Below are positions 52,155 to 61,351 of a stretch of 64,000 bases of DNA, in pieces. Both the position numbers and the translations under genes were made by a program. The notes under the pieces are model-generated. The model worked only from the letters and a program-made list of their open reading frames with translations. It made no database searches and had not been told where the DNA came from. The DNA is taken from NCBI GenBank assembly GCA_052084925.1, contig JBQDEV010000006.1:62001-126000 (forward strand), given 5' to 3'. Positions within the stretch are counted from its first letter, which is position 1. Each line of letters opens with the position of its first letter. The stretch comes from CmP2 sp052084925. Its GTDB lineage: Bacteria > Actinomycetota > Actinomycetes > Actinomycetales > Micrococcaceae.

Positions 52155-53492
52155 CTAGCCCATTCCGTTGACGAACGTGGAGAGCGCGGCTTCGCCCGGT
52201 TGCAACCGTCGGACCACATTGGGCAACTCGGCCAAGGAATTCTGGTGGCGCTGAGCCGCCCGAGTGACGGCCGCGGGGCCGGTCCAGCCTGACACAAGCT
52301 GACCATCCCGGACAAATTCGTGGATCAGGGGTCGGTCGTTAGCATCGGTGGCTGGTGCCTGATTGACCCCGACGAGTTCGGCGGTGGCAATGCCGCGCGC
52401 GTTCAGTCGCCGGGCGGCATGCTTGCGCCCGCCATAGCTGGCCTTGCCGGTGGAGGCCTTGGCCACATCCACCCAGTCGCCGCCGTCGTTCTGCCGGGAG
52501 ACCAGCTTGTACACCATCGACGCCGTGGGCGCCGCCGAGCCGGTGACCAGACGCGTGCCCACCCCGTAGGTGTTCACCGGGGCCGACTTCAGGTAGGCGA
52601 TGGCGAACTCGTCGAGATCGGAGGTGACCATAATCCCGGTGTCCGTGTTGCCCAGGTCATCCAGGAGCTGGCGCACCCAGTGTGCTTGCTCTACGAGGTC
52701 GCCGGAATCCAGGCGGACGTTGCGCAGTGGGCGACCGGCGACCTCCACGGCGGTGCGCACCCCTTGCTCGACCTCGTAGGTGTCCACCAACAAGGTGGTG
52801 TCGGCTCCCAGCGCATCGACCTGGGCCTGGAACGCCTCCCGCTCGGAATCGTGGAGCAGGGTGAAGGAATGTGCGGCGGTGCCCAGAGTGGGGATGCCAT
52901 AGCGGATGCCGGCCTCGAGGTTCGAGGTGGCCGTGAATCCGGCAATGACCGACGCCCGTGCCGCTGCGACTGCCGCCTCCTCATTGATCCGGCGTGAGCC
53001 CATCTCGACGCAGGCCCGATTGCCGGCCGCCGAGGTCATCCGCGACGCGGCGGAGGCCACGGCTGAGTCATAGTTGAGGATCGAGAGGATATAGGTCTCC
53101 AGGATGCAGGCCTCAGCGAAGGTGGACTCGACCTGCAGCACGGGGGACTGGGGGAAGTACGCCTCGCCCTCGGCATAGCCGTAGATGTTCCCCCGGAATC
53201 GGAAGTCGGCCAGCCAGGACAGGGTGGCGTCATCGACGATGCGCTGGCGCTCCAAGAAGGCGAGTTCGTCCTCGGCGAACCGGAAATCTGCCAGCCCCTC
53301 CAGCAGCCGCCCGGTGCCGGCGAGCACGCCGTAGCGGCGGCCTTCGGGCAAGCGCCGGGTGAATACCTCGAACACGGAGCGGCGCTGGGCCGCGCCGGAG
53401 CGCAGGGCCGCCTGCAACATGGTGAGCTCATAATGGTCAGTGAACAGCGAGGTGGGTCGCTGGCCGCGGAGCTGATGTGTCTGATCGGTCAC
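52155..53492 (-). CDS. pncB: Nicotinate phosphoribosyltransferase
   Basis: The 445-residue enzyme has the N-terminal FTDHYELTM motif, GSRRINEEAAVAAARA and the phosphate-binding RLDSGDLVEQ and TSDLDEF motifs of bacterial PncB. It makes nicotinate mononucleotide for NAD salvage. The GTG at 53492 is chosen because TATCGT lies 7 nt upstream (leaderless); the GTG at 53501 would overlap the hexamer. It is divergent from clpS. Confidence 0.93.
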   Translation of the reverse strand: MTDQTHQLRGQRPTSLFTDHYELTMLQAALRSGAAQRRSVFEVFTRRLPEGRRYGVLAGTGRLLEGLADFRFAEDELAFLERQRIVDDATLSWLADFRFRGNIYGYAEGEAYFPQSPVLQVESTFAEACILETYILSILNYDSAVASAASRMTSAAGNRACVEMGSRRINEEAAVAAARASVIAGFTATSNLEAGIRYGIPTLGTAAHSFTLLHDSEREAFQAQVDALGADTTLLVDTYEVEQGVRTAVEVAGRPLRNVRLDSGDLVEQAHWVRQLLDDLGNTDTGIMVTSDLDEFAIAYLKSAPVNTYGVGTRLVTGSAAPTASMVYKLVSRQNDGGDWVDVAKASTGKASYGGRKHAARRLNARGIATAELVGVNQAPATDANDRPLIHEFVRDGQLVSGWTGPAAVTRAAQRHQNSLAELPNVVRRLQPGEAALSTFVNGMG

Positions 53493-53499
53493 CCTGGCC

Positions 53500-53505
53500 A
53501 CGATA
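53500..53505 (-). promoter_or_regulatory. -10 hexamer TATCGT of pncB, leaderless spacing
   Basis: TATCGT on the minus strand is followed by 7 nt and the GTG at 53492. Confidence 0.45.
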
Positions 53506-53562
53506 CTCGTTGTGTCCCTCCGGTGTCGAGCCTGCTGGGACGCTCAGCAGGGCCGAGCGCGT

Positions 53563-53568
53563 TAGAAT
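53563..53568 (+). promoter_or_regulatory. -10 hexamer TAGAAT of clpS, leaderless spacing
   Basis: TAGAAT (close to consensus) is followed by 6 nt (GCCGAT) and ATG at 53575. No ribosome-binding site exists. Confidence 0.65.
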
Positions 53569-53574
53569 GCCGAT

Positions 53575-53949
53575 ATGTGTCCTTCGACGACGAGTCTGCC
53601 CGCGGCAGGAGCGACCCCCGGGGCCACGCCCTTCGCGCGCGTGTCCGGGGAGGGAACGGAATCACCGGAGACCGGGACCGACACCCTGGTGCGACCCGAG
53701 GAGCGCACGCGGCTGGAGAAGCCGTGGATCGTGATCGTCTGGAACGACCCGGTCAACCTCATGTCCTACGTCTCCTACGTGTTCCGCCGCCACTTCGGTT
53801 TCTCCGCGGCGCGCGCGAACGAGCTGATGTTGCAGGTGCACCACCAGGGCAAGGCAGTGGTTGCCTCCGGCACGCGGGAAGAGGCGGAGCGCCATGTGGA
53901 GGCGATGCACGGCTACGGGCTGTGGGCCACCCTGGAACAGCCCGAGTGA
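53575..53949 (+). CDS. clpS: ATP-dependent Clp protease adaptor ClpS
   Basis: The 124-residue protein has a disordered N-terminal extension of about 45 residues and the ClpS core with WNDPVNLMSYVSYVFRRHFG and the MLQVHHQGKAVV helix, which bind N-degron substrates for ClpAP/ClpCP. The leaderless ATG at 53575 fixes the extension, longer than in many ClpS. It starts the clpS-DUF2017-murI-MBL-rph-rdgB series known from mycobacteria. Confidence 0.92.
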   Translation: MCPSTTSLPAAGATPGATPFARVSGEGTESPETGTDTLVRPEERTRLEKPWIVIVWNDPVNLMSYVSYVFRRHFGFSAARANELMLQVHHQGKAVVASGTREEAERHVEAMHGYGLWATLEQPE

Positions 53950-54022
53950 GACCCCCGCGGCGTCGCACGTGCACCGCCGCCTCCGAGATCTTGTCCACCG
54001 ACGAAAGCTGACACCCACCACC

Positions 54023-54703
54023 ATGGCACGAGGATTCACCTCCACTCCGCGGGGCTACAGCGCCACCCTGGAGACCGGAGAGCAGCGCCTGCTGCGCCAG
54101 CTCTTCGACGACGTCATCACCCTGCTGCGTCGTCGCGAGGACGAGACACGTCCTGCGGACCCCGCTGCTGCGCCGGACGCGGACGCCGCTTCGTTGGCAA
54201 CGGCTCAGGACGAGGGCCACAGTGGGACCGACAGCGATTTCTGGGCCCTGGTCTCCGGGATGTCCTCCGGCAGTACAGAGACCCGTCGCCCGGCCCCGAC
54301 CGAGGCGGCGACCCTGCGGCTACTGCCAGCAGGCACCGTCCCGGGAGCGGATGAGGCCGACGCGGAGGAATTCCGGGCGCTGACCGAGGACGCCGTGCTG
54401 CAGGGCCAGCTGGCGGACCTGCAGCGGGCGATCGCCGCCGTAGAGTCCCGGCACCTGGTGCTGCAGACGGCCGCGGCAGAATCCTTTGGCCGGGCGCTGA
54501 ACAGCGTGCGCCTGGTGCTGGCGACGCGCCTGGAGATCGTCACGGACGAGGATGCCGCCGCCGTGCACGAGATCGCCGACGTGGCCGACGCGGATTCCGT
54601 GGACGCCTATATGGCGCTGCTCTACAACTTCACCTCCTGGCTGCAGGAGACGCTGATGACGGCCCTGCTCTCGGATGTGCCCGAGGAAGGGGACCGCCCA
54701 TGA
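54023..54703 (+). CDS. DUF2017 family protein
   Basis: The 226-residue helical protein starts with MARGFTSTPRGYSATLE and carries TLRLLPAG; its place between clpS and murI matches the actinobacterial DUF2017 gene. Function unknown. ATG at 54023; its stop overlaps the murI ATG (ATGA). Confidence 0.87.
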   Translation: MARGFTSTPRGYSATLETGEQRLLRQLFDDVITLLRRREDETRPADPAAAPDADAASLATAQDEGHSGTDSDFWALVSGMSSGSTETRRPAPTEAATLRLLPAGTVPGADEADAEEFRALTEDAVLQGQLADLQRAIAAVESRHLVLQTAAAESFGRALNSVRLVLATRLEIVTDEDAAAVHEIADVADADSVDAYMALLYNFTSWLQETLMTALLSDVPEEGDRP

Positions 54704-55614
54704 ACGCCGCCGTGAACTCGGGCTCACCGATCGGGATCTTCGACTCGGGCGTCGGCGGTCTCACCGTGGCACGCGCCGTGATCGATCAGCTGCCCATGGA
54801 ATCGATCGTCTACGTCGGCGATACGGTGAACAGCCCCTACGGCCCGAAATCTATCGCCACGGTGCGTCGGCTCGCCCTGGACGTCATGGACGAGCTCGTC
54901 GACGCCGGAGTGAAGCTGCTGGTCATCGCGTGCAACTCCGCCTCCGCTGCGGTGCTGCGCGATGCCCGCGAACGCTACACCCAGCGTTACGGCATTCCGG
55001 TGGTGGAGGTCATCCAGCCCGCGGTGCGCCGGGCGGTGGCGGCCACCCGCAACGGCCGCATCGGCGTCATCGGCACCGAGGCCACCGTCGGCTCGCGCGC
55101 CTATGAGGACACCTTCGCGGCCGCGCCGTCGTTGGAGGTCACGTCCGTGGCGTGCCCGCGGTTCGTGGAGTTCGTGGAGGCCGGCATCACCACCGGACCC
55201 GAATTGCGGGCCCTGGCCGAGGAGTATCTGGCCCCTTTGAAAGCAGCCGGGGTGGACACCCTGGTGCTGGGCTGCACGCACTACCCGCTGCTGACCGGTG
55301 TGGTGTCTTACGTGATGGGGGAGAACGTCACCCTGGTGTCCTCAGCGGAGGAGACCGCCCAGGACGTGTATCGGGAACTCGTGCGCCACGAACTGGAAAA
55401 CGTCGAGAACAGCTCAGCACCCGGCTCAGCAGCCGACCCGTCCTCGGGACTGCAGCGCCACCGGTTCATGGCCACCGGGGACGCCGAGCAGTTCGAGCGC
55501 CTGGCCCGGCGCTTCCTGGGCCCCGAGGTCACTGGGGTTCACCATGTGAACCGGGTGGCCGAGGAGCTGCCCACCGGCGCGCTCTCGGTGGTTCCCGTCC
55601 CGGATGCGCGGTGA
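54700..55614 (+). CDS. murI: Glutamate racemase
   Basis: The 304-residue enzyme has the two catalytic cysteines in IACNSASA and LGCTHYPLL and the DSGVGGLTV substrate loop. It makes D-glutamate for peptidoglycan. A segment of about 20 Ser/Ala/Gly residues (about 230-248) interrupts the C-terminal part. It overlaps the DUF2017 gene by 4 nt. Confidence 0.95.
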   Translation: MNAAVNSGSPIGIFDSGVGGLTVARAVIDQLPMESIVYVGDTVNSPYGPKSIATVRRLALDVMDELVDAGVKLLVIACNSASAAVLRDARERYTQRYGIPVVEVIQPAVRRAVAATRNGRIGVIGTEATVGSRAYEDTFAAAPSLEVTSVACPRFVEFVEAGITTGPELRALAEEYLAPLKAAGVDTLVLGCTHYPLLTGVVSYVMGENVTLVSSAEETAQDVYRELVRHELENVENSSAPGSAADPSSGLQRHRFMATGDAEQFERLARRFLGPEVTGVHHVNRVAEELPTGALSVVPVPDAR

Positions 55615-55647
55615 CGCAACGTTGTCGGTGGAGCACCGCGAGCGCAG

Positions 55648-55653
55648 TACAGT
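55648..55653 (+). promoter_or_regulatory. -10 candidate TACAGT for the MBL gene
   Basis: TACAGT lies in the 108-nt gap after murI, about 70 nt before the ATG; TTGTCG (55622-55627) is 20 bp upstream, a wide spacing. Confidence 0.35.
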
Positions 55654-55722
55654 GACCAGGACAGCCAGCAGCCGGCCCCACCGACGGGCCACGGCCGCAC
55701 CGGACCAGGGAGGAACCCCACG

Positions 55723-56559
55723 ATGCAGCTGACCATCATCGGAGCCTCGGGCTCGTTCCCCGGCCCGGGCTCACCAGCCTCCTGCTATCTGGTGACCGCC
55801 GAAGGCGTCGACACCGACGGTGTGACGCCGAAGACCTGGCGGGTGCTACTGGACCTCGGCAACGGGGCGCTGGGCACCCTGCAGCGGTACATGCTGCTGC
55901 CCGATATCGACGCGATCGCGCTGAGCCACCTGCACCCCGATCACTTCATGGACCTGTGCGGGCTACATGTGGCCGTGCGCTGGGACCCGGAAGGCTGGCA
56001 GGGCATCCACATTCCGGTGTTCGGCCCCACCGGCACCGCCGACCGGCTCGCCACCGCCTATGGGCTGGAGCCCGACCCGGGCATGCACCCGGACTTCGAC
56101 TTCCAGACCTGGGTGCCGGAACAGCCGGTGACCATCGGCCCGCTGACGATCACCCCGTATGCGGTGCGTCACCCCATCGAGGAGGCGTACGCGCTGCGGG
56201 TGGAAGCCGTGGAACCCGGTGAGCCCGGCGACAAGGGGACAGCGGCGACACAGCACTCCACCACCGTGCTGACTTACTCCGGTGACACCGACACCTGCGA
56301 GGGCCTGGTGGAGTCCGCCCGCGGCGCCGACCTGTTCCTGTGCGAGGCGGCGTTTCATGAGGGGCGCGACGACGCGATCGACGGCGTCCACCTCACCGGC
56401 AAGCGCGCCGGCGCCGTCGCCACAGACGCCGGGGTGCGCCGCCTGCTGCTGACGCACCTGCCCGTGTGGAACGACCCGATGGCCACCGCGGTGGAGGCCC
56501 GCGAAACCTTCGCCGGGGACCTCGCCGTCGCCGTCTCGGGTGTAACCTACCGGGTGTGA
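55723..56559 (+). CDS. MBL-fold hydrolase, Rv1339/RNase Z-like, probable cAMP phosphodiesterase
   Basis: The 278-residue protein has the MBL motif S-H-L-H-P-D-H (LSHLHPDHFMDLCG, near residue 69), AVRHPIEEAYALR, the Asp of YSGDTDTCEG and the final His in LLLTHLPVW. It sits between murI and rph exactly like mycobacterial Rv1339, reported as an atypical class II cyclic-AMP phosphodiesterase; that activity is inferred by family and position. AGGGAGG precedes the ATG. Confidence 0.85.
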   Translation: MQLTIIGASGSFPGPGSPASCYLVTAEGVDTDGVTPKTWRVLLDLGNGALGTLQRYMLLPDIDAIALSHLHPDHFMDLCGLHVAVRWDPEGWQGIHIPVFGPTGTADRLATAYGLEPDPGMHPDFDFQTWVPEQPVTIGPLTITPYAVRHPIEEAYALRVEAVEPGEPGDKGTAATQHSTTVLTYSGDTDTCEGLVESARGADLFLCEAAFHEGRDDAIDGVHLTGKRAGAVATDAGVRRLLLTHLPVWNDPMATAVEARETFAGDLAVAVSGVTYRV

Positions 56560-56612
56560 CCTCGCCGTCGGCGAGCCGTCCCGCCCAGAACCACGAGGAG
56601 AGAACCCGCACC

Positions 56613-57361
<749 letters not shown>

Positions 57362-57365
<4 letters not shown>

Positions 57366-58006
57366 GCGGCGCCGGACCCGCAGCGGGGCACGGGGCTGCA
57401 CCGAAAGTTGTCTTGGCCACCACCAACCAGGGCAAGCTGAAGGAGCTGCGCGAGCTGCTGCGCGACGCCGTGCCGGGTCTCGACGTCGACACCCAAGTCA
57501 TCGACGCGGCGGCCGCCGGTGCCCCCGACGTGGTCGAGGACGGCGTCACCTTCGAAGCCAACGCGCTGAAGAAAGCCCATGCGGTTGCTCAGCACACCGG
57601 GCTCATCGCCGTCGCCGATGACTCCGGACTCGCCGTCGACGTGCTGGGTGGAGCACCCGGGATCTTTTCGGCCCGCTGGTCGGGCCGTCACGGTGACGAT
57701 ACGGCTAATCTCCACCTGCTGCTGGCCCAGCTCGGCGACGTTCCCGACGAGCACCGCGGTGCTGCCTTCGTGTGCGCTGCCGCCCTGGCCACCCCCGCAG
57801 GTGCGGAGCACGTGGAACGCGGGCTCTTGTCCGGGACCCTGCTGCGCGCCCCGCGCGGGGACGGCGGCTTCGGCTACGACCCCATCCTGCAGCCCGCAGG
57901 CAGGGACGTCTCCTGCGCGGAGCTCTCCAGCGACGAGAAGAACGCCATCTCCCACCGAGGCCACGCTTTCCGGGCCCTGCTCCCGCGCCTGATCGAGGTG
58001 CTCTAA
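57362..58006 (+). CDS. rdgB: Non-canonical purine NTP pyrophosphatase (RdgB/HAM1)
   Basis: The 214-residue protein has the LATTNQGKLKEL and VADDSGLAVDVLGGAPGIFSARW (seen as ADDSGLAVD and GIFSARW) motifs and GFGYDPIL. It removes dITP/XTP and similar nucleotides. A 14-residue Ala/Gly/Pro-rich tail precedes the domain. GTG start overlaps the rph stop. Confidence 0.95.
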
Positions 58007-58009
58007 GCC

Positions 58010-59110
58010 GTGAGTCCTACCCAGGTCCCCGGACTGGACTTCACCGCCATCGATTTCGAGACCGCCAACGGTTTTCGCGGCTCTCCCTGCGCGGTCGGGC
58101 TGGTGCGCGTCCGCGACGGCGTGGTCGCCGAGACCGGCTCTTGGCTGATGCGCCCCCCGAGAGGATTCGACCGATTCGATCCGCGCAATGTGCGGATCCA
58201 CGGCATCACCGAAGACCAGGTCGCGGATCGGCCGCGCTTCGGTGAGGTGTTCGCCGAGCTGCAGGATTTCATCGGCGACGACGCGCTCGTGGCACACAAC
58301 GCCGGTTTCGACCTCGGCGTCATCGAATCCGCGCTCGAGGTCTCCGGCGCAGAAGTCCCCGAACTGCGCTTCGGCTGCTCGCTGATGCTGGCCCGCAAGT
58401 CCTATTCGCTGACCTCTTACGCGCTGCCCTCCGCGGCCGCCGAGGCGGGCTTCACGTTGCAGAACCATCACGATGCGCTCGCCGATGCCCGGGCGTGTGC
58501 CGCGATCGTCCAGGACATCGGGTACCGTCAGTCCTCTTACGAGGCCGAGGCGTCCTTGCACCGTGCCTTCTCGGCCGTGCTGGAATCCGCGGGGCTCTCA
58601 CTGCGGCGTCTAGCAGCGCACGCGGCCGGTCAGGACGAGTCGCGGCCCACCCTGCAGGCTCGGGGCATGGCCGACTACTTCGACGCCACGGTATCCCTGC
58701 CGCAGGACACGCGCCTGCCGGATCTGATGCGCTGGCCGGACGAGGGCATCAACCCGCAGCCGAACCCCGACGCCGACCCCTCGCATCCGCTGCACGGTCA
58801 GCTCGTGGTGTTCACCGGGAACCTGGGCATGCCGCGTCAGGAGGCCAAGCACAAGGTGGCGCAACTGGGGGCACGCACCGCGAACCGCATCAGCGCCGCC
58901 ACCACGGTGCTGGTGGTCGGCGATGGCTTCCGCCCCGAGCACCTGGAAGGCTCCGGGTCCTCGAGAGCCGGGGTCAGCAAGGCGATCGGGCACCGCAAGA
59001 TGCGCGACGCGCTGGACCGGCGCGAGCGCGGCCAACAGCTGAGCATCGTCTCCGAATCCGAGCTGCTGCAGATGCTGGACATCAACTGGCCGGTCGCCTC
59101 CGAGGTCTGA
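58010..59110 (+). CDS. DnaQ-like 3'-5' exonuclease with BRCT domain
   Basis: The 366-residue protein has a DEDDh exonuclease domain (about 8-165: FTAIDFETA, VAHNAGFDLGV, HDALADARA) and a BRCT domain (about 260-360; GQLVVFTGNLGM, TVLVVGDG). DnaQ-BRCT fusions occur in actinobacteria and could act in DNA repair or proofreading. It starts 3 nt after rdgB. A small GACCC/GGGTC hairpin (59114-59129) lies after it. Confidence 0.9.
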   Translation: MSPTQVPGLDFTAIDFETANGFRGSPCAVGLVRVRDGVVAETGSWLMRPPRGFDRFDPRNVRIHGITEDQVADRPRFGEVFAELQDFIGDDALVAHNAGFDLGVIESALEVSGAEVPELRFGCSLMLARKSYSLTSYALPSAAAEAGFTLQNHHDALADARACAAIVQDIGYRQSSYEAEASLHRAFSAVLESAGLSLRRLAAHAAGQDESRPTLQARGMADYFDATVSLPQDTRLPDLMRWPDEGINPQPNPDADPSHPLHGQLVVFTGNLGMPRQEAKHKVAQLGARTANRISAATTVLVVGDGFRPEHLEGSGSSRAGVSKAIGHRKMRDALDRRERGQQLSIVSESELLQMLDINWPVASEV

Positions 59111-59140
59111 GCAGACCCCTCGCAGGGTCAGCCCAGCGTT

Positions 59141-60100
59141 CTAGGTGATCGAGGTCATCCAGCGCTGCACCGCCGTGGTCACCAGATCCCGCTCCTCGCT
59201 CTGAATCCTGGCCTGGCCCTGGGCAGCGCGCAGCTGCTCAGTGAGCACGGAGACGGCATCCGGGAGATCGGGGTGCGGCGGGAGCAGATCCGAGGCGGTG
59301 CTCACCGCGTACACGGCCGCGGCCACCACCACCGGGGCCGTGGTTCCACGCAGCTCCGAGGGCCACTCTGCGGCCTGATCGGCGCCGTCGCGACCGGCAT
59401 GCTCCAGCGCAGTGTCCAACTGGCTCTTCACTTCTGCGGCGGGTTCGGCGTCCAGCACACGCAGGGCCCGCTTCACCGCCCTGTGTAGGACTGAAGGCTC
59501 AGCGTGGTCGGCGCGTTCCGTCTGGTCGGTCTGCCCCGATGCTCCACGGTCGGGGAACAGCAGGGCCGCGACGATCACCGCGGCCGCGCTGCAGGCCTCC
59601 CACGCCGTGGGCACACCCTGGGTCAGCGCGGCACCCTGCCGTGCCAGGGAGACGATCAGGTGGTCTTCGAGCCCGGGCACCAGCGCATAGATCACGCTGC
59701 GCGACAGCGCGCCCGGGCCGTCGTCGTCCGGGTGTGCGGGATCGCGCAGCGTCGGCATCTGGTCCGAGTCCAGGGCCTGCAGGTTCCGTTCCGCCTCAGC
59801 CCGCAGCGCCGTGCGGAGATGCGCATCGTCCTCCACCCAGCGTGGCGGCACCGGGGGAGCACCTTCCGGAAGCGATCCTCGCTGAGCCCGCCACCAGCGC
59901 AGTCCGCCCAGCCAAACGCACGCGGTGGGATCGGATTCGTACCCCTGGTTGGCCCACTCGATCCACTCGAGTAGCCCGTCGAAGAGGAACACGCTGAGCT
60001 CGGCATCCGTGGTGGCACTGATCCGTAGCAAAGCTTCGGCGCGCTGGGCGAAGTCATCGGGCAGGAGGGCAGCGGGTGCGGGGTGCATCGGATCGGTCAT
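59141..60100 (-). CDS. Uncharacterised soluble protein divergent from sbcDC
   Basis: The 319-residue acidic, mostly helical protein has no membrane segment or catalytic motif that I recognise. Its W-rich N-terminal segment (VWLGGLRWWRAQRG, about residues 62-75) is the most distinctive part; a low-complexity Gly/Gln/Asp segment lies near 190. TAAGCT lies exactly 6 nt before the ATG, mirroring the sbcD promoter. It shares a 69-bp promoter region with sbcD and is convergent with the DnaQ-BRCT gene (30-nt gap). The divergent control suggests a DNA-repair link, but only by position. Confidence 0.75.
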   Translation of the reverse strand: MTDPMHPAPAALLPDDFAQRAEALLRISATTDAELSVFLFDGLLEWIEWANQGYESDPTACVWLGGLRWWRAQRGSLPEGAPPVPPRWVEDDAHLRTALRAEAERNLQALDSDQMPTLRDPAHPDDDGPGALSRSVIYALVPGLEDHLIVSLARQGAALTQGVPTAWEACSAAAVIVAALLFPDRGASGQTDQTERADHAEPSVLHRAVKRALRVLDAEPAAEVKSQLDTALEHAGRDGADQAAEWPSELRGTTAPVVVAAAVYAVSTASDLLPPHPDLPDAVSVLTEQLRAAQGQARIQSEERDLVTTAVQRWMTSIT

Positions 60101-60106
60101 CTGCCC

Positions 60107-60112
60107 AGCTTA
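60107..60112 (-). promoter_or_regulatory. -10 hexamer TAAGCT, leaderless spacing (minus strand)
   Basis: TAAGCT-GGGCAG-ATG on the minus strand; the start site coincides with the ATG at 60100. Confidence 0.65.
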
Positions 60113-60157
60113 ATCCTCAGCCCGGCTGCGGGATCGTTATCGCGTCCGTGTTCTGCC

Positions 60158-60163
60158 TAAGCT
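60158..60163 (+). promoter_or_regulatory. -10 hexamer TAAGCT of sbcD, leaderless spacing
   Basis: TAAGCT-GGAAGC-ATG; identical hexamer and spacing to the divergent gene's promoter. Confidence 0.65.
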
Positions 60164-60169
60164 GGAAGC

Positions 60170-61351
60170 ATGCGTCTGCTGCACACTTCTGACTGGCACC
60201 TGGGCCGTTCCTTCCACGGCACCGGAATGCTCGAGACCCAACGTGACTTCCTGGCGGCCCTGGCCGAGACGGTGCGCTCCGAGCGTATTGACGTGGTCGC
60301 GGTCAGCGGTGATATCTACGACCGCGCCCTGCCGGCCGTCGACGCGGTGGAAGCACTGGACGCCGCACTCGCGGAGATCCGGGCCGCCGGCGCACAGATC
60401 GTGCTCACCTCGGGCAATCATGATTCGGCGGTTCGGCTGGGCTTCGGCGCCCAGCTCATGTCGGCAGCCGGTGTCACTCTGCGCACCTCGACCGAAGAAC
60501 TCGATACCCCGGTCGTGTTCGAGGATGACGAGCAGATCCTGCTGGTTTATGGGATTCCCTACATCGAGCCACGCCATGTCTCAGCCAGCTGGCAGATCGA
60601 GGCTCATCACACCGCCGTCATCACCGAGGCAATGCGCCGGATCAACGCCGACGTCTCCGCCCGCCGGGACGCCGCCGACGGTCGCACGGTCGTCACCGTG
60701 GTGATGGCGCACGTCTTTGCTGCCGGTGGAGACGGATCGGACTCTGAGCGCGACATCGGCGCCGACCATCTTCAGGGTGGGCTCGGACAAGTGCCTGCCC
60801 GGGTCTTCGACGGCATGGACTACGTTGCACTCGGTCACCTGCACGGGCGCCAGCGGATTACCGACACCGTGCGCTATTCGGGTTCGCCGCTGCCGTACTC
60901 GTTCTCAGAAGCGCGTCAAGCCAAGGGCGGGTGGATCCTGACCATCGAGCAGGGGGCGGTTCAGGCCATCGACCCGGTGGAGTGGCGGGTCGGACGGACG
61001 CTGCATGTGCTGGAATCCGAGATCGAGGATCTGCTGACCAATGCCGCCTACACGGCGGCCGAGTCCGGCTGGTGCCAGATCACGGTGACCGACGAGCATC
61101 GTCCGCCGCAGGCCTATGCCCGGCTGAAGGACCGTTTTCCCGGCATGCTGAACTTTATTCTGGCCCCCTCGGTCGTTCGGGCGCCGGTCACCTCGTACGC
61201 GAGCAAAATCGACGCAGCCACGACCGACCTGCAGGTATGCACGGACTTCCTCGACCATGTCCGCCACCGGCCGGCCTCCGAGGAGGAGACCGCGCTGCTC
61301 TCCACCGCGCTGGAGCACGGGCGCTCCACGGAAGCGGAGGCCGGGCGATGA
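60170..61351 (+). CDS. sbcD: Exonuclease SbcCD subunit SbcD
   Basis: The 393-residue Mre11-type nuclease has the metallophosphoesterase motifs SDWHLGRSF, SGDIYDRA, SGNHDSA, and ALGHLHGRQ. It is the nuclease partner of SbcC and opens hairpins and double-strand ends. The C-terminal about 100 residues form the SbcC-binding region. The stop overlaps the sbcC start (ATGA). Confidence 0.95.
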   Translation: MRLLHTSDWHLGRSFHGTGMLETQRDFLAALAETVRSERIDVVAVSGDIYDRALPAVDAVEALDAALAEIRAAGAQIVLTSGNHDSAVRLGFGAQLMSAAGVTLRTSTEELDTPVVFEDDEQILLVYGIPYIEPRHVSASWQIEAHHTAVITEAMRRINADVSARRDAADGRTVVTVVMAHVFAAGGDGSDSERDIGADHLQGGLGQVPARVFDGMDYVALGHLHGRQRITDTVRYSGSPLPYSFSEARQAKGGWILTIEQGAVQAIDPVEWRVGRTLHVLESEIEDLLTNAAYTAAESGWCQITVTDEHRPPQAYARLKDRFPGMLNFILAPSVVRAPVTSYASKIDAATTDLQVCTDFLDHVRHRPASEEETALLSTALEHGRSTEAEAGR

